The notes under the pieces were generated by a model that saw only the letters and a program-made list of their open reading frames with translations, did not search any database and had not been told where the DNA came from. Source: Streptomyces maremycinicus (GTDB lineage Bacteria > Actinomycetota > Actinomycetes > Streptomycetales > Streptomycetaceae). From it: a DNA stretch of 64,000 nucleotides. Both the position numbers and the translations under genes were made by a program. Location of the stretch: contig NZ_BBYG01000015.1 of assembly GCF_001184025.1 (NCBI RefSeq), positions 186,001 to 250,000 of the forward strand, read 5' to 3'. Shown here piece by piece: positions 23,614 to 31,975 of the stretch (within the stretch, counting starts at the first letter, position 1; the number at the start of each line of letters is the position of its first letter).

Positions 23614-23817
23614 TCAGGCGGGAGTGATGTTCTCCGCCTGCGGGCCCTTCTGGCCCTGCGTGACGTCGAAGTTCACCTTCTGGCCTTCCTGAAGCTCACG
23701 GAAGCCCTGGGTGGCGATGTTCGAGTAGTGAGCGAAAACGTCGGGGCCGCCGCCGTCCTGCTCGATGAAACCGAATCCCTTTTCCGAGTTGAACCACTTG
23801 ACGGTGCCAGTAGCCAT
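23614..23817 (-). CDS. CspA-family cold-shock protein
   Basis: A 67-residue single-domain cold-shock protein with RNP1 KGFGFI and RNP2 DVFAHY, and the family start MATGTVKWFNSEKG. It binds single-stranded nucleic acid and melts mRNA secondary structure. The size is exactly that of the major actinobacterial CspA proteins. GGAGA precedes the ATG. Its leader is unusual for this genome: about 230 nt of low-GC sequence with a 9-bp hairpin close to the ribosome site. A strong terminator follows, then the DEAD-box helicase on the same strand. Confidence 0.95.
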   Translation of the reverse strand: MATGTVKWFNSEKGFGFIEQDGGGPDVFAHYSNIATQGFRELQEGQKVNFDVTQGQKGPQAENITPA

Positions 23818-24100
23818 GTCACATCTCCTTCGGGGCAGTGCCCAGAGGTCCACACCGTGTGGACCCATGCGTTGCCACAATGAACCCCGTCCGGATAAGC
23901 ACCGGAGATACAAAAATGCCCGGCGACAGACAGCCGCCGAGGCACTTGAAGTTTCGGGAACCACAACTGCAACTAGCATGAAGCCTAGCACGGTACATAC
24001 AACCGCACTACCTTTCGCCCACGCGGCACCGGATCGGGCGCGCAAGCCTGTACGAAGTCAAATACACGCGAAAGGTTAATTTTCAGATTACACAAGGTGC
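23818..24100 (-). promoter_or_regulatory. Long, AT-richer leader of the csp gene with a 9-bp hairpin
   Basis: This stretch is much less GC-rich than its surroundings, for example AAATACACGCGAAAGG and TTAATTTTCAGATTACAC. It contains no gene. A perfect inverted repeat, GGTCCACAC-C-GTGTGGACC at 23847-23865, lies 30 nt before the csp ATG. Long structured leaders that act as cold sensors are known for csp mRNAs; that role here is inferred. I could not pick one promoter with confidence. Confidence 0.5.
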
Positions 24101-24208
24101 GCCCCAGGAGAACTCGACCACGGCCCGAGCGCGTCCCGCCTGCCCCGGCGGGCCGCCGTGGCAGGGCGGCACGACAGCCCCGCGCGAGGGGACGACACGC
24201 GGGCGCGG

Positions 24209-24250
24209 CGCGGGCACCTCCCGGCACGGCGCGGGCACCTCCCGGCACGG
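24209..24250. repeat. 21-bp perfect tandem repeat, two copies
   Basis: Units 24209-24229 and 24230-24250 are identical (each begins CGCGGGCACCTCC). They lie in the otherwise empty 24101-24318 gap before the methyltransferase gene. Confidence 0.85.
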
Positions 24251-24318
24251 CACCGAACCATCGGCGCCGGAAAAACCTCGTCGACAGCGCGCCGCCGCGC
24301 CCGGCACAGTAGCCGCTC

Positions 24319-25059
24319 GTGACGAGCAGCGAACTGTGGACCCGTGCGACCGCCGACCGCTACGACGCCGAGGAGGGCGAGAGATCCTCGGCCGCCGTTC
24401 TCGGACCGACCCTCGACTTCCTCGCCGACCTCGCCGGGGACGGCCGGGCACTGGAATTCGCCATCGGAACCGGACGCGTCGGGGTGCCGCTCCGCGAGCG
24501 CGGTGTGCCGGTGGTGGGCATCGAACTCTCCGAACACATGGCCGCCGTCCTGCGACGCAAGATCGACGAGGACAGGCTCCCGGTCACCATCGGGGACATG
24601 GCCACGACCGTCGTCCCCGGCCGGTTCACCCTGGTGTACCTCGTCTACAACACCATCACGAACCTGCTCACGCAGGACGAGCAGGTCGAGTGCTTCCGCA
24701 ACGCCGCACGCCACCTGGCGCCCGGCGGCCGCTTCGTCATCGAACTGGGGGTGCCGCCCCTGCGGTTCCTGCCGCCCGGACAGATCGCCGTGCCGTTCGA
24801 CGTCTCCGAACGGCATCTCGGCTTCGACACCTTCGACCTGGTCGAGCAGATCCTCGTCTCGCACCACTTCACCCGGGACGCCGAGGACGGCCGCTACCGT
24901 CGCGGAGCCTCCCGGCACCGGTACGCGTGGCCGGCCGAGCTGGACCTGATGGCACGGATCGCGGGACTCGAACGGGAGCGGCGTGTCGCGGACTGGGACG
25001 GCACCCCCTTCACCGAGGACTCCGCCCAGCACATCTCCGTGTGGCGCAAGCCGGCCTGA
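24319..25059 (+). CDS. Class I SAM-dependent methyltransferase
   Basis: A 246-residue Rossmann-fold methyltransferase. Motif I is ALEFAIGTGRVGVPL (about 44-58), with the acidic end of strand 2 in VVGIELSEHM and motif post-I/II in LVYLVYNTITNLL. The ending HISVWRKPA is common in small-molecule methyltransferases of actinobacteria. The GTG start at 24319 has no Shine-Dalgarno sequence, so the transcript may be leaderless. It stands alone, so the acceptor cannot be inferred. Nothing in context suggests a biosynthetic cluster. Confidence 0.88.
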   Translation: MTSSELWTRATADRYDAEEGERSSAAVLGPTLDFLADLAGDGRALEFAIGTGRVGVPLRERGVPVVGIELSEHMAAVLRRKIDEDRLPVTIGDMATTVVPGRFTLVYLVYNTITNLLTQDEQVECFRNAARHLAPGGRFVIELGVPPLRFLPPGQIAVPFDVSERHLGFDTFDLVEQILVSHHFTRDAEDGRYRRGASRHRYAWPAELDLMARIAGLERERRVADWDGTPFTEDSAQHISVWRKPA

Positions 25060-25065
25060 CGCGCC

Positions 25066-25160
25066 CCCTCCTGCCCCTTGCCCGCGCTCCGCTCCCCTGC
25101 CCGCGCTCCGCTCCCCCTGCCTGCGCTCCGCCCCCCCCGGCCTCCGCTCCGCTCCTCGCC
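25066..25160. repeat. Degenerate GCGCTCCGCTCCCC repeats
   Basis: Directly after the methyltransferase stop, the motif GC(G)CTCCGCTCCCC recurs four to five times at about 20-nt spacing, with drift. The remaining bases to 25254 hold no gene. Confidence 0.6.
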
Positions 25161-25254
25161 TCGGTCGGAGCCGCCCCCGCCGTGCGCGGGGAGGCCGGCC
25201 GGTGATTGGCTGTTCCCGGTTCCGGCAGCCAGTCCATCCACAGAAGGGCCCGTC

Positions 25255-25470
25255 ATGAGCAGTCCCCACACACTCGAGTACAAGGTCGTCACCTTCCGCG
25301 AGTCCCTGATCGGCGACGCGCTGGACAGCGACAAGCTGGAGAAGGTGCTCAACAAGCACGCCGAGGACGGGTGGGCCCTCAAGGCGATCACGTCCGCCGA
25401 CGTCAAGGGCCGGATCGGGCCCGGTGCGGTCGAGGGCCTGCTCCTCACCCTGGAGCGTCCGCGCCGCTGA
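25255..25470 (+). CDS. DUF4177 domain protein
   Basis: A 71-residue protein with the DUF4177 pattern: an N-terminal strand EYKVVTFRE, a helix KLEKVLNKHAEDGWALKAI and a final strand LLLTLERPRR. The family is short, soluble and of unknown function. ATG 25255 follows an AGAAGGGCC site. The frame is open upstream, but that sequence is the repeat-rich intergenic DNA. No operon partner is evident; the permease gene starts 192 nt later. Confidence 0.88.
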   Translation: MSSPHTLEYKVVTFRESLIGDALDSDKLEKVLNKHAEDGWALKAITSADVKGRIGPGAVEGLLLTLERPRR

Positions 25471-25662
25471 CACCCGCGGCCTCTTCCCGCCCAGGGGTGC
25501 CGCTCCGCGCGACTGCCGTGGAGCGGCACCGGCCCGGCTCCCGGTCGCCCGGTCCCCGGCGATGACACCTGCGGCCGATCGGCCGTCAATGAACCGGAAA
25601 GTCCCGAAGCTCCCTGTTGTATGGCTGCTGTACGGCTGCACGCACAACCGGAGCGAGGGAAC

Positions 25663-27192
25663 ATGGCGGACGACACCATCGACGCACGCCCACCCGACGG
25701 GTTGAAGGCCGACGCGATCGGGTTCGTCGACGCCCTCGTCATCGGGCTCAACGCCACCTCACCGGCGTACTCCCTGGCAGCCGTCATCGGTCCGATCGTG
25801 GCGCTCGTGGGCATCTACGCCCCCGGCGTGCTGGTCGCCTCGTTCGTACCGATGCTGCTGATCGCGTCGGCGTTCTACTACCTCAACAAGGTCGACCAGG
25901 ACTGCGGCACCACCTTCTCGTGGGTCACCCGCGCGATGGGGCCATGGGCCGGCTGGCTCGGCGGCTGGGCCATCGCCATGACCGGGGTCCTGGTCGTGGG
26001 ATCACTGGCGGATGTCGCCGTGAGCTTCGCGCTGCTCGCCTTCGGCCTCGACAGCTGGGTCGACAACGACTTCGTGCGCCAGCTGCTCGCGGTGCTGCTC
26101 ATCCTCGTGATGACCGCCGTGTGCGTCATCGGCACCGAGATCTCCGCCAAGGTACAGAACGTCCTCATCCTGGCCCAGGTCGTCTGTCTGCTCGCCTTCG
26201 TCGTCGTGGCGCTCTACCGCGTCTACGCGGACACCAGCACCTTCGACTCCGTCGAGCCGGCGATCGAGTGGCTCAACCCGTTCGGGGCGGGCGGCTCGAC
26301 CCTGACCGGGGCCCTGCTGCTGGGCGTGTTCATCTACTGGGGGTGGGAGTCCGCGGTCAATCTCACCGAGGAGGTCGAGGACTCAGCCGTCGCGCCCGGC
26401 AAGGCGGGCGTCTGGTCGACGGTCGTCCTGCTGGTCACCTACGTCTCGGTCGGCTTCGCCGTCGTGGCCTACGCCGGACCGGCCTACCTGGCCGAGAACG
26501 CCGACGAAGAGGAGTTCATCTTCGCCCTGCTCGCAGGGCAGGTGATGGGCGGCTGGGACTGGGTGGTGCTGCTGGCGGTCTCCACCTCCGCGCTGGCCTC
26601 GACACAGACGACGATCATCCCGGCGTCCCGTACGGCGCTGTCCATGGCCCGCCGACACGCGCTGCCCGCGCACTTCGCCCACATCCACCCGCGGTTCCGA
26701 ACGCCCGACGTGAGCACCTGGTGGGTCGCCGGTATCGCCATCGCCTGGTACCTGGCCGTCAACCGGATCAGCGCCAACGCCCTCTTCGACTCGCTCACCG
26801 CGCTGTCGTTGCTGATCGCGTTCTACTACGCCCTCACCGGAGTGGCCTGTGCCGTCTACTACCGCCGCCATCTGACGGAGAGCGTCCGCCACTTCGTGCT
26901 CATCGGCCTCGGCCCGCTCGTCGGCGCCGGGCTGCTGACCTGGCTCCTCGTGGAATCGGTCTCCGACATGTCCGACCCCGCGAACTCCTACACCGGCACC
27001 TCGTGGCTCGGGGTCGGCCCCCCGCTCGTCATCGGCGTCGGCATCGCCGTCGTGGGCGTGGTGCTCATGGTGGTGTGGCGGCTGAGGTCACCCGTCTTCT
27101 GGTCGGAGCGCGCGGGCGTGGCCGACCCCGATCTCGTCCACGGCGTCCACGGCACCCCCGGCGCCCCCGGCGCCCCCGGCAAGGAGTCCTGA
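25663..27192 (+). CDS. APC-superfamily amino-acid permease
   Basis: A 509-residue membrane protein with about twelve transmembrane segments and APC-superfamily features: GFVDALVIGLNATSPAYSLA in the first unwound helix, and FIYWGWESAVNLTEEVED around TM6. It should import amino acids or polyamines. A GAGGGA site precedes ATG 25663. An earlier ATG (25621) would add 14 unlikely residues. The C-terminus is a small Gly-Ala-Pro repeat (GTPGAPGAPGKES). The universal-stress gene follows after 1 nt, so they are co-transcribed. APC permease-UspA pairs are common, and the Usp partner probably regulates or senses for the transporter. Confidence 0.9.
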   Translation: MADDTIDARPPDGLKADAIGFVDALVIGLNATSPAYSLAAVIGPIVALVGIYAPGVLVASFVPMLLIASAFYYLNKVDQDCGTTFSWVTRAMGPWAGWLGGWAIAMTGVLVVGSLADVAVSFALLAFGLDSWVDNDFVRQLLAVLLILVMTAVCVIGTEISAKVQNVLILAQVVCLLAFVVVALYRVYADTSTFDSVEPAIEWLNPFGAGGSTLTGALLLGVFIYWGWESAVNLTEEVEDSAVAPGKAGVWSTVVLLVTYVSVGFAVVAYAGPAYLAENADEEEFIFALLAGQVMGGWDWVVLLAVSTSALASTQTTIIPASRTALSMARRHALPAHFAHIHPRFRTPDVSTWWVAGIAIAWYLAVNRISANALFDSLTALSLLIAFYYALTGVACAVYYRRHLTESVRHFVLIGLGPLVGAGLLTWLLVESVSDMSDPANSYTGTSWLGVGPPLVIGVGIAVVGVVLMVVWRLRSPVFWSERAGVADPDLVHGVHGTPGAPGAPGKES

Positions 27193-27193
27193 G

Positions 27194-27610
27194 ATGGCGA
27201 TCGTCCTCGGATACGACGAGTCCCCCGGCGCGGTCCGCGCCCTGCGTATCGCCATCCAGACGGCGGCCGCGTTCGGCGAACACCTCGTGCTGGTCTACGG
27301 CGCCGCGGCCCCGGGATCGGGCGGCGAGGAGTACCGGGCCCACCACGACGCCGTCCGGGAGGCCGGACGCGTCGCCCTCGATCACGCCGTCACGGCGGCC
27401 GAGGCGGCGGGCGTGCCCACGACGGTCGAGATCATCGACCAGAAGCCGGCGCAGGCGCTGATCGACGCCGCGGCACGCCATGGGGCGCGGTTCATCGTGG
27501 TGGGCAGCTGGGGCGAGAGTCCGATGCGCGGGGCGCTGCTGGGCTCGACCCCGCACAAGCTCCTGCACCTGTCGACCATCCCGGTGCTCTGCGTCCCGAC
27601 CGAGGTCTGA
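27194..27610 (+). CDS. Universal stress protein (UspA family, ATP-binding type)
   Basis: A 138-residue single-Usp-domain protein. The ATP-binding signature G-2x-G-9x-G-S is complete (G104, G107, G117, S118 in VGSWGESPMRGALLGS), so it belongs to the ATP-binding MJ0577-like class. It begins one base after the permease stop, with AAGGAG in the permease's last codons. By context it should act with the permease, perhaps as an energy- or nucleotide-dependent regulatory subunit. It is convergent with the kinase gene. Confidence 0.92.
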   Translation: MAIVLGYDESPGAVRALRIAIQTAAAFGEHLVLVYGAAAPGSGGEEYRAHHDAVREAGRVALDHAVTAAEAAGVPTTVEIIDQKPAQALIDAAARHGARFIVVGSWGESPMRGALLGSTPHKLLHLSTIPVLCVPTEV

Positions 27611-27651
27611 GCCCCCGGGCCTCGCGCACGCCCCGCTCCGCCCTCGCCGGC

Positions 27652-29325
27652 TCACCCCCGCACGGCGAACTGGCTCCCGGTCTTCTCCCCGTCCTCCGTC
27701 ATCGCGGCGGCCACACAACGGAAGACGCGCAGCCCCTTGTCCCATTCCGACGCCGTCGGCGGGAGGATGTCGACGTTCCACTCCGCCGCCATCTCCCGGC
27801 CCTCGGCGGCCATGGACGCGTTCATCACCTGCTGCGAGCACAGCGCCTCGACGTCAGGATGCCTGATCAGATCCCGCGCGTTGTTCGTCATGCCGTCCTC
27901 CGGCAGAGGGGCGATCGCGAAGGTCTCCCACACATGCCTGGCCTGGCAGTCCGCGCGACTGACGGTGATGATGCCCGAGATGTCAGTGATGCCGCTCCAG
28001 CATTCGGGCGTCGCGACGCACCGGCCGCCCACCCCGTCGACGCCGGTCGCGGGGCAGTTCCGCGTCGTGGTGGCCACTCCTCCGAAACCGGAGGCGTCCT
28101 TGCCGTCCGCCGCGGCACCGGAGGGAGCCGTCGAGCGGGAGTCCTCGCCGCCGCGGTCCTGTCCGCCGTACTGGTACGTCACCACCGTGACCGCCACGCT
28201 CACCGAGACGGCCACGGCCGCCAGTACGGCGATCAGCCGCGTGCGCCGCGCTCCCTTCCGTCCGCCGCCCTCGGCGTCGCCGCCCGGCCCGACGGCCGCG
28301 GTCGTGGGACCCGCGTCACGGACGGGCGGCGGCGTGGCACCCCCGTACGGAAGCCCCGCACCCCGTGGCTGCGGGTACGGAGGCTGCGGGTACGCAGGGG
28401 GCGGCGCGTCCCGGTACGACGGCTCGGTGGTCGTGCCGCACGCCGGCCCGAAGCCGCCGGCTCCCGCGTGGACGGTGTCCGGACCGTCCGGCCGGCCCGG
28501 GTCGTCGAGGTCGACGGCGGCGAGGGCGTCCCGGAAAGCGCCCGCGTCGGACAGACGCCGGGCCGGGTCCGAGGCCATGGCGTGCCGAAGGACCGCGTTG
28601 AGGGCCGCCGGTACGCCGGGCAGGTCGGGGTACGGCCAGGTGTGACGCACGATCAGTTCGGCGAGGCTGAGCTGGGTGCCGTCCTCCGGGTGGTGCGGCG
28701 GGCGGCCCCGCAGCAGGGCGTACACGGTGGCGGCCAGCGAGTACACGTCACCGGCCGGGGCGGGCTCCGCCATGTGGAAGGCCTCGGGCGGCGCGTACGC
28801 GGGGGTCAACGCCTCCCGGGTCACGGACAGTTCCCGCCCCGGCCGGGGCATGGCCGCCAGCCCGAAGTCGGTGAGGGCCACACCGCCGTACCGGTTGACC
28901 ATGACGTTGCCGGGCTTGATGTCGCGGTGCAGCACCCCCGCCGCGTGCGCGGCCGCCACCGCGTCGGCGAGACCGACGCCGATGTCGCGCGCCTCCTTGA
29001 GCGGAAGCGGTCCCCGGCGGTGCAGCCGGTCGCCGAGCGAACCGCCGGGGCACAACTCCAGGACCATGTAGGGGCGGTCGTCGTCGAGCACCCCGGCGTC
29101 GTACACCGGTACGACATGCGGGTGTCCGGACAACTGCCCGGCCGCGGTGACCTCCCGCAGGAAACGCTGCCGGTCGCGCGGTGTGGACAGCGTCCTGCTG
29201 TCCACCTTCAGCGCGACCTCCCGGCCCACGGCCAGCTGCCTGGCCCGGTACACCGTGGCGAACCCGCCCTGACCCAGGACCTCCTGGATCTCGTAACCGG
29301 ACAGTTCCATTCGTCCGAGCCCCAC
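27652..29325 (-). CDS. Membrane Ser/Thr protein kinase with extracytoplasmic Cys-rich domain
   Basis: A 557-residue Hanks-type kinase. The Gly loop GQGGFATV (18-25), Lys40, HRDIKPGN (133-140) and DFG (153-155) are intact, so it should be active. A Pro/Tyr-rich juxtamembrane linker (about 300-360, with PPAYPQPPYPQP) leads to one transmembrane helix (363-386). The outer domain (about 400-557) has several cysteines and a TASEWDKGLRVFRCV end like septum-formation-type domains. That suggests sensing of an envelope signal. The GTG at 29325 is chosen; ATG 29310 (MELSGYEI) is equally possible. It is monocistronic and convergent with the Usp gene. Confidence 0.9.
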   Translation of the reverse strand: MGLGRMELSGYEIQEVLGQGGFATVYRARQLAVGREVALKVDSRTLSTPRDRQRFLREVTAAGQLSGHPHVVPVYDAGVLDDDRPYMVLELCPGGSLGDRLHRRGPLPLKEARDIGVGLADAVAAAHAAGVLHRDIKPGNVMVNRYGGVALTDFGLAAMPRPGRELSVTREALTPAYAPPEAFHMAEPAPAGDVYSLAATVYALLRGRPPHHPEDGTQLSLAELIVRHTWPYPDLPGVPAALNAVLRHAMASDPARRLSDAGAFRDALAAVDLDDPGRPDGPDTVHAGAGGFGPACGTTTEPSYRDAPPPAYPQPPYPQPRGAGLPYGGATPPPVRDAGPTTAAVGPGGDAEGGGRKGARRTRLIAVLAAVAVSVSVAVTVVTYQYGGQDRGGEDSRSTAPSGAAADGKDASGFGGVATTTRNCPATGVDGVGGRCVATPECWSGITDISGIITVSRADCQARHVWETFAIAPLPEDGMTNNARDLIRHPDVEALCSQQVMNASMAAEGREMAAEWNVDILPPTASEWDKGLRVFRCVAAAMTEDGEKTGSQFAVRG

Positions 29326-29423
29326 GTGCCGTACCCCCAGCGCCCTGTCCCGGGCAGAACATCCGACCGAGGATGAGGCGAGACTCTAGCCCAGCGGGGA
29401 CCGCCCTTCGGGATCGGGACGTA

Positions 29424-29846
29424 TCAGCCCAGGAAACTCAGCCGCACCTGACGGTCGGGGTTGTCCTTGTTGGTGTCCACCAGGCACACCGACTGCCAGG
29501 TGCCCAGTTCCAGCCTGCCGTCGACGACGGGCAGCGTCGCGTGGGGCGGGACGAAGGCCGGCAGGACGTGGTCGCGGCCGTGGCCGGGGCTGCCGTGCCG
29601 GTGCTGCCAGCGGTCGTCGGCGGGCAGCAGGGTGTGCAGAGCGGCCAGGAGGTCGTCGTCGCTTCCGGCGCCCGTCTCGATGATCGCGATCCCGGCCGTG
29701 GCGTGCGGGACGAAGATGTTCAGCAGGCCGCCACGACCGGCGGCGACTTCGCGCAGGAACGCCTCGCAGTCCCCGGTGAGGTCGACGACCCTCTCCCGGG
29801 AGCCTGAGGCGATGTGCAGGACTCGGGTGGTGAACGCATCTGACAT
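29424..29846 (-). CDS. YjbQ family protein (secondary thiamine-phosphate synthase-like)
   Basis: A 140-residue YjbQ/UPF0047 protein with the typical conserved run FVPHATAGIAIIETG, the HRHGSPGHGRDH loop rich in His, and the GTWQSVCLVD strand. Family members have weak thiamine-phosphate synthase activity; the physiological reaction is unclear. ATG 29846 begins the conserved part. An ATG three codons earlier (29855) is possible and would space better from an upstream purine stretch. It is divergent from the flavoprotein gene, with 90 nt between. Confidence 0.88.
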   Translation of the reverse strand: MSDAFTTRVLHIASGSRERVVDLTGDCEAFLREVAAGRGGLLNIFVPHATAGIAIIETGAGSDDDLLAALHTLLPADDRWQHRHGSPGHGRDHVLPAFVPPHATLPVVDGRLELGTWQSVCLVDTNKDNPDRQVRLSFLG

Positions 29847-29936
29847 GCCTCCCATCCTGACCCATCCGCCGGGTCGCCCGCCCGATCCCACCGTCCGGCC
29901 GGGAAGATCCACGCCGACCCCGCCGTTGGTAGAAGC

Positions 29937-31013
29937 GTGAACAACTTGCGTGAGGTCGAGGTGGTCGTCATCGGCGCGGGCCAGGCGGGTCTGGCCGGCG
30001 CCTATCACCTGCGGCGCACCGGTTTCGAGCCGGAGCGCGACTTCGTGGTGCTCGACCACGCCCCCGCCCCCGGCGGCGCCTGGCAGTTCCGGTGGCCCTC
30101 GCTCACGTACGGCAAGGTGCACGGGATGCACGCGCTGCCCGGTATGGAGCTGACGGGCGCGGACCCCGACCGTCCGTCGTCCGAGGTCGTCGCCGAGTAC
30201 TTCGCCGCCTACGAGCAGGCCTTCGACCTGCGGGTACGGCGGCCTGTGGAGGTACGGGCCGTGCGGGAGGGCAGCGCCGGGCGACTGCTCGTCGAGACCT
30301 CCGACGGTACGTGGTCGACGCGGGCCCTGATCAACGCCACCGGCACCTGGGACCGGCCGTTCTGGCCGCACTACCCCGGCCAGGAGACCTTCCGCGGCCG
30401 GCAGGTGCACACCGCGGGATATCCGGGCCCCGAGGCGTTCGCCGGGCTGCGGGTCGTCGTGGTGGGCGGTGGCGCGTCCGGTACCCAGCATCTGCTGGAG
30501 ATCGCGCCGTACGCGGCACGGACCACCTGGGTGACACGGCGGCCCCCCGTCTTCCGCGAGGGGCCCTTCGACGAGGACGCGGGCCGCGCGGCCGTCGCCC
30601 TCGTGGAGGAGCGGGTGCGGCAGGGGCTGCCGCCGAGGAGTGTGGTGTCCGTGACGGGTCTGCCGCTCAACGACGCGATCCGGCAGGGACTCGCCGACGG
30701 GGTGCTGGACCGGCTGCCCATGTTCGACCGGATCACCGCGGACGGCGTGGAGTGGGACGACGGGCGGCGGGTCGACGCCGATGTCATCCTCTGGGCGACC
30801 GGGTTCCGGGCCGCCATCGACCATCTCGCGCCGCTGCGGTTGCGTGAGCCGGGCGGCGGGATCCGGGTCGAGGGCACGCGTGCCGTCGCCGATCCGCGCG
30901 TCCATCTCGTCGGCTACGGGCCGTCGGCCAGCACCATCGGCGCCAACCGGGCCGGCCGCATGGCCGTACGGGACATCAGGCGGCTGCTCGCGGAGGACGC
31001 GGTCGCCGTCTGA
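29937..31013 (+). CDS. Flavin-dependent monooxygenase-like oxidoreductase (CzcO type)
   Basis: A 358-residue two-dinucleotide-binding-domain flavoprotein. The FAD motif is GAGQAG (13-18), the NADPH motif is VVVVGGGASG (about 173-182), and an ATGF motif occurs near the C-terminus (LWATGFRAAI). The family (CzcO/FMO-like, often misnamed K+ transport proteins) oxygenates or reduces small molecules. It starts with GTG 29937 without a Shine-Dalgarno sequence, suggesting a leaderless message. It is divergent from yjbQ and convergent with the MltG-like gene. The substrate is unknown. Confidence 0.88.
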   Translation: MNNLREVEVVVIGAGQAGLAGAYHLRRTGFEPERDFVVLDHAPAPGGAWQFRWPSLTYGKVHGMHALPGMELTGADPDRPSSEVVAEYFAAYEQAFDLRVRRPVEVRAVREGSAGRLLVETSDGTWSTRALINATGTWDRPFWPHYPGQETFRGRQVHTAGYPGPEAFAGLRVVVVGGGASGTQHLLEIAPYAARTTWVTRRPPVFREGPFDEDAGRAAVALVEERVRQGLPPRSVVSVTGLPLNDAIRQGLADGVLDRLPMFDRITADGVEWDDGRRVDADVILWATGFRAAIDHLAPLRLREPGGGIRVEGTRAVADPRVHLVGYGPSASTIGANRAGRMAVRDIRRLLAEDAVAV

Positions 31014-31067
31014 TGCCCTGCCTCACGCCTGATGCCTGCCCGATGTCCCGCCCGATGCCCAGCCGGG

Positions 31068-31922
31068 TCATCCGGCGGCCGCCGACCGGCTCTTCGGGCT
31101 CTGCTGGTTGCGGTTGAACTCGGCGACGTTGCGCTGGTGTTCCGCGTAGTTCGCCGTGAAGCGTGTGTCGCCGGGCTTGACCGTGACGAAGTACAGCCAG
31201 TCGCCCGGGGTCGGACTGAGGACGGCGCGCAGCGCCTCCTCACCGGGGTTGTCGATCGGCGTCGGCGGCAGCCCCATGCGCTGGTAGGAGTTGTAGGGGC
31301 TCTCGACCCTGGTGTCGCTCTCCGTCGTCTTCAAGGTGAAGCGGTTCAGCGCGTAGTTGATGGTGGAGTCCATCTGCAACGGCATCCCGCGCTCGAGGCG
31401 GTTGAACACGACCCGGGCCACCTTGCCCATGTCCGCCTTGGTGGCGGCCTCGGCCTGTACGAGGCTGGCGATGGTGACCGTCTGATAGACGTTCATGGCG
31501 TTGCGCTGGGCGCCGGCCGCCGTCGGGGCCGCGTTGAACTTCTTGTTGGCGGTGTCGACCATGTACGAGAGCAGCGACTGCGGCGTCGCCTTCCCCGTCA
31601 GCGGATACGTCGCCGGGAAGAGGTAGCCCTCCGGGTTGCCCTCCGCTTCGCTCGGCAGCTTCAGCCCGGCCTTCGGCAACGCGTTCCCGGTGGTGCCGGG
31701 CGGCAGGGCGAGCGCCTTGTCGACGGCTGCGTAGACCTGGCTCGCACGCCAGCCCTCCGGGATGACCAGGGTCGCCGGTTTCGGCTTCTCCTGCGGTCGG
31801 TCCAGGCTCAGCAGCGGCACCGCCACGGCGGTGCCGGCCACGAAGGCTCCGGTCGCGATGAGGACGAGACGGCCCCGGCGCGTCAGTCGAATCGTGCTCC
31901 GTGGCGGAGTGTTCATCTGCAT
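31068..31922 (-). CDS. MltG/YceG-like endolytic murein transglycosylase homologue
   Basis: A 284-residue protein with a short cytoplasmic Arg-rich start, one transmembrane helix (about 18-40) and an extracellular YceG domain. Conserved elements are EGYLFPATYPL, IASLVQAEA (catalytic Glu position kept), RVVFNRLERGMPLQMDSTINYAL and GLPPTPIDNPG. MltG cuts nascent glycan strands and sets their length. The main Streptomyces mltG lies in the aroE region, so this shorter version is likely a paralogue (general knowledge, not visible here). No LysM domain is present. Confidence 0.85.
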   Translation of the reverse strand: MQMNTPPRSTIRLTRRGRLVLIATGAFVAGTAVAVPLLSLDRPQEKPKPATLVIPEGWRASQVYAAVDKALALPPGTTGNALPKAGLKLPSEAEGNPEGYLFPATYPLTGKATPQSLLSYMVDTANKKFNAAPTAAGAQRNAMNVYQTVTIASLVQAEAATKADMGKVARVVFNRLERGMPLQMDSTINYALNRFTLKTTESDTRVESPYNSYQRMGLPPTPIDNPGEEALRAVLSPTPGDWLYFVTVKPGDTRFTANYAEHQRNVAEFNRNQQSPKSRSAAAG

Positions 31923-31975
31923 GCGGGCACGGTAACCCTCATATCATCACAAAGCCGACACGACTTGCCATACTG

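Noticed and set aside
16923..31013. Secondary-metabolite gene cluster (methyltransferase, P450, flavin monooxygenase, permease)
   Set aside because: The genes are scattered, separately transcribed and mixed with housekeeping-type genes. No PKS, NRPS, terpene or RiPP core enzyme is present.
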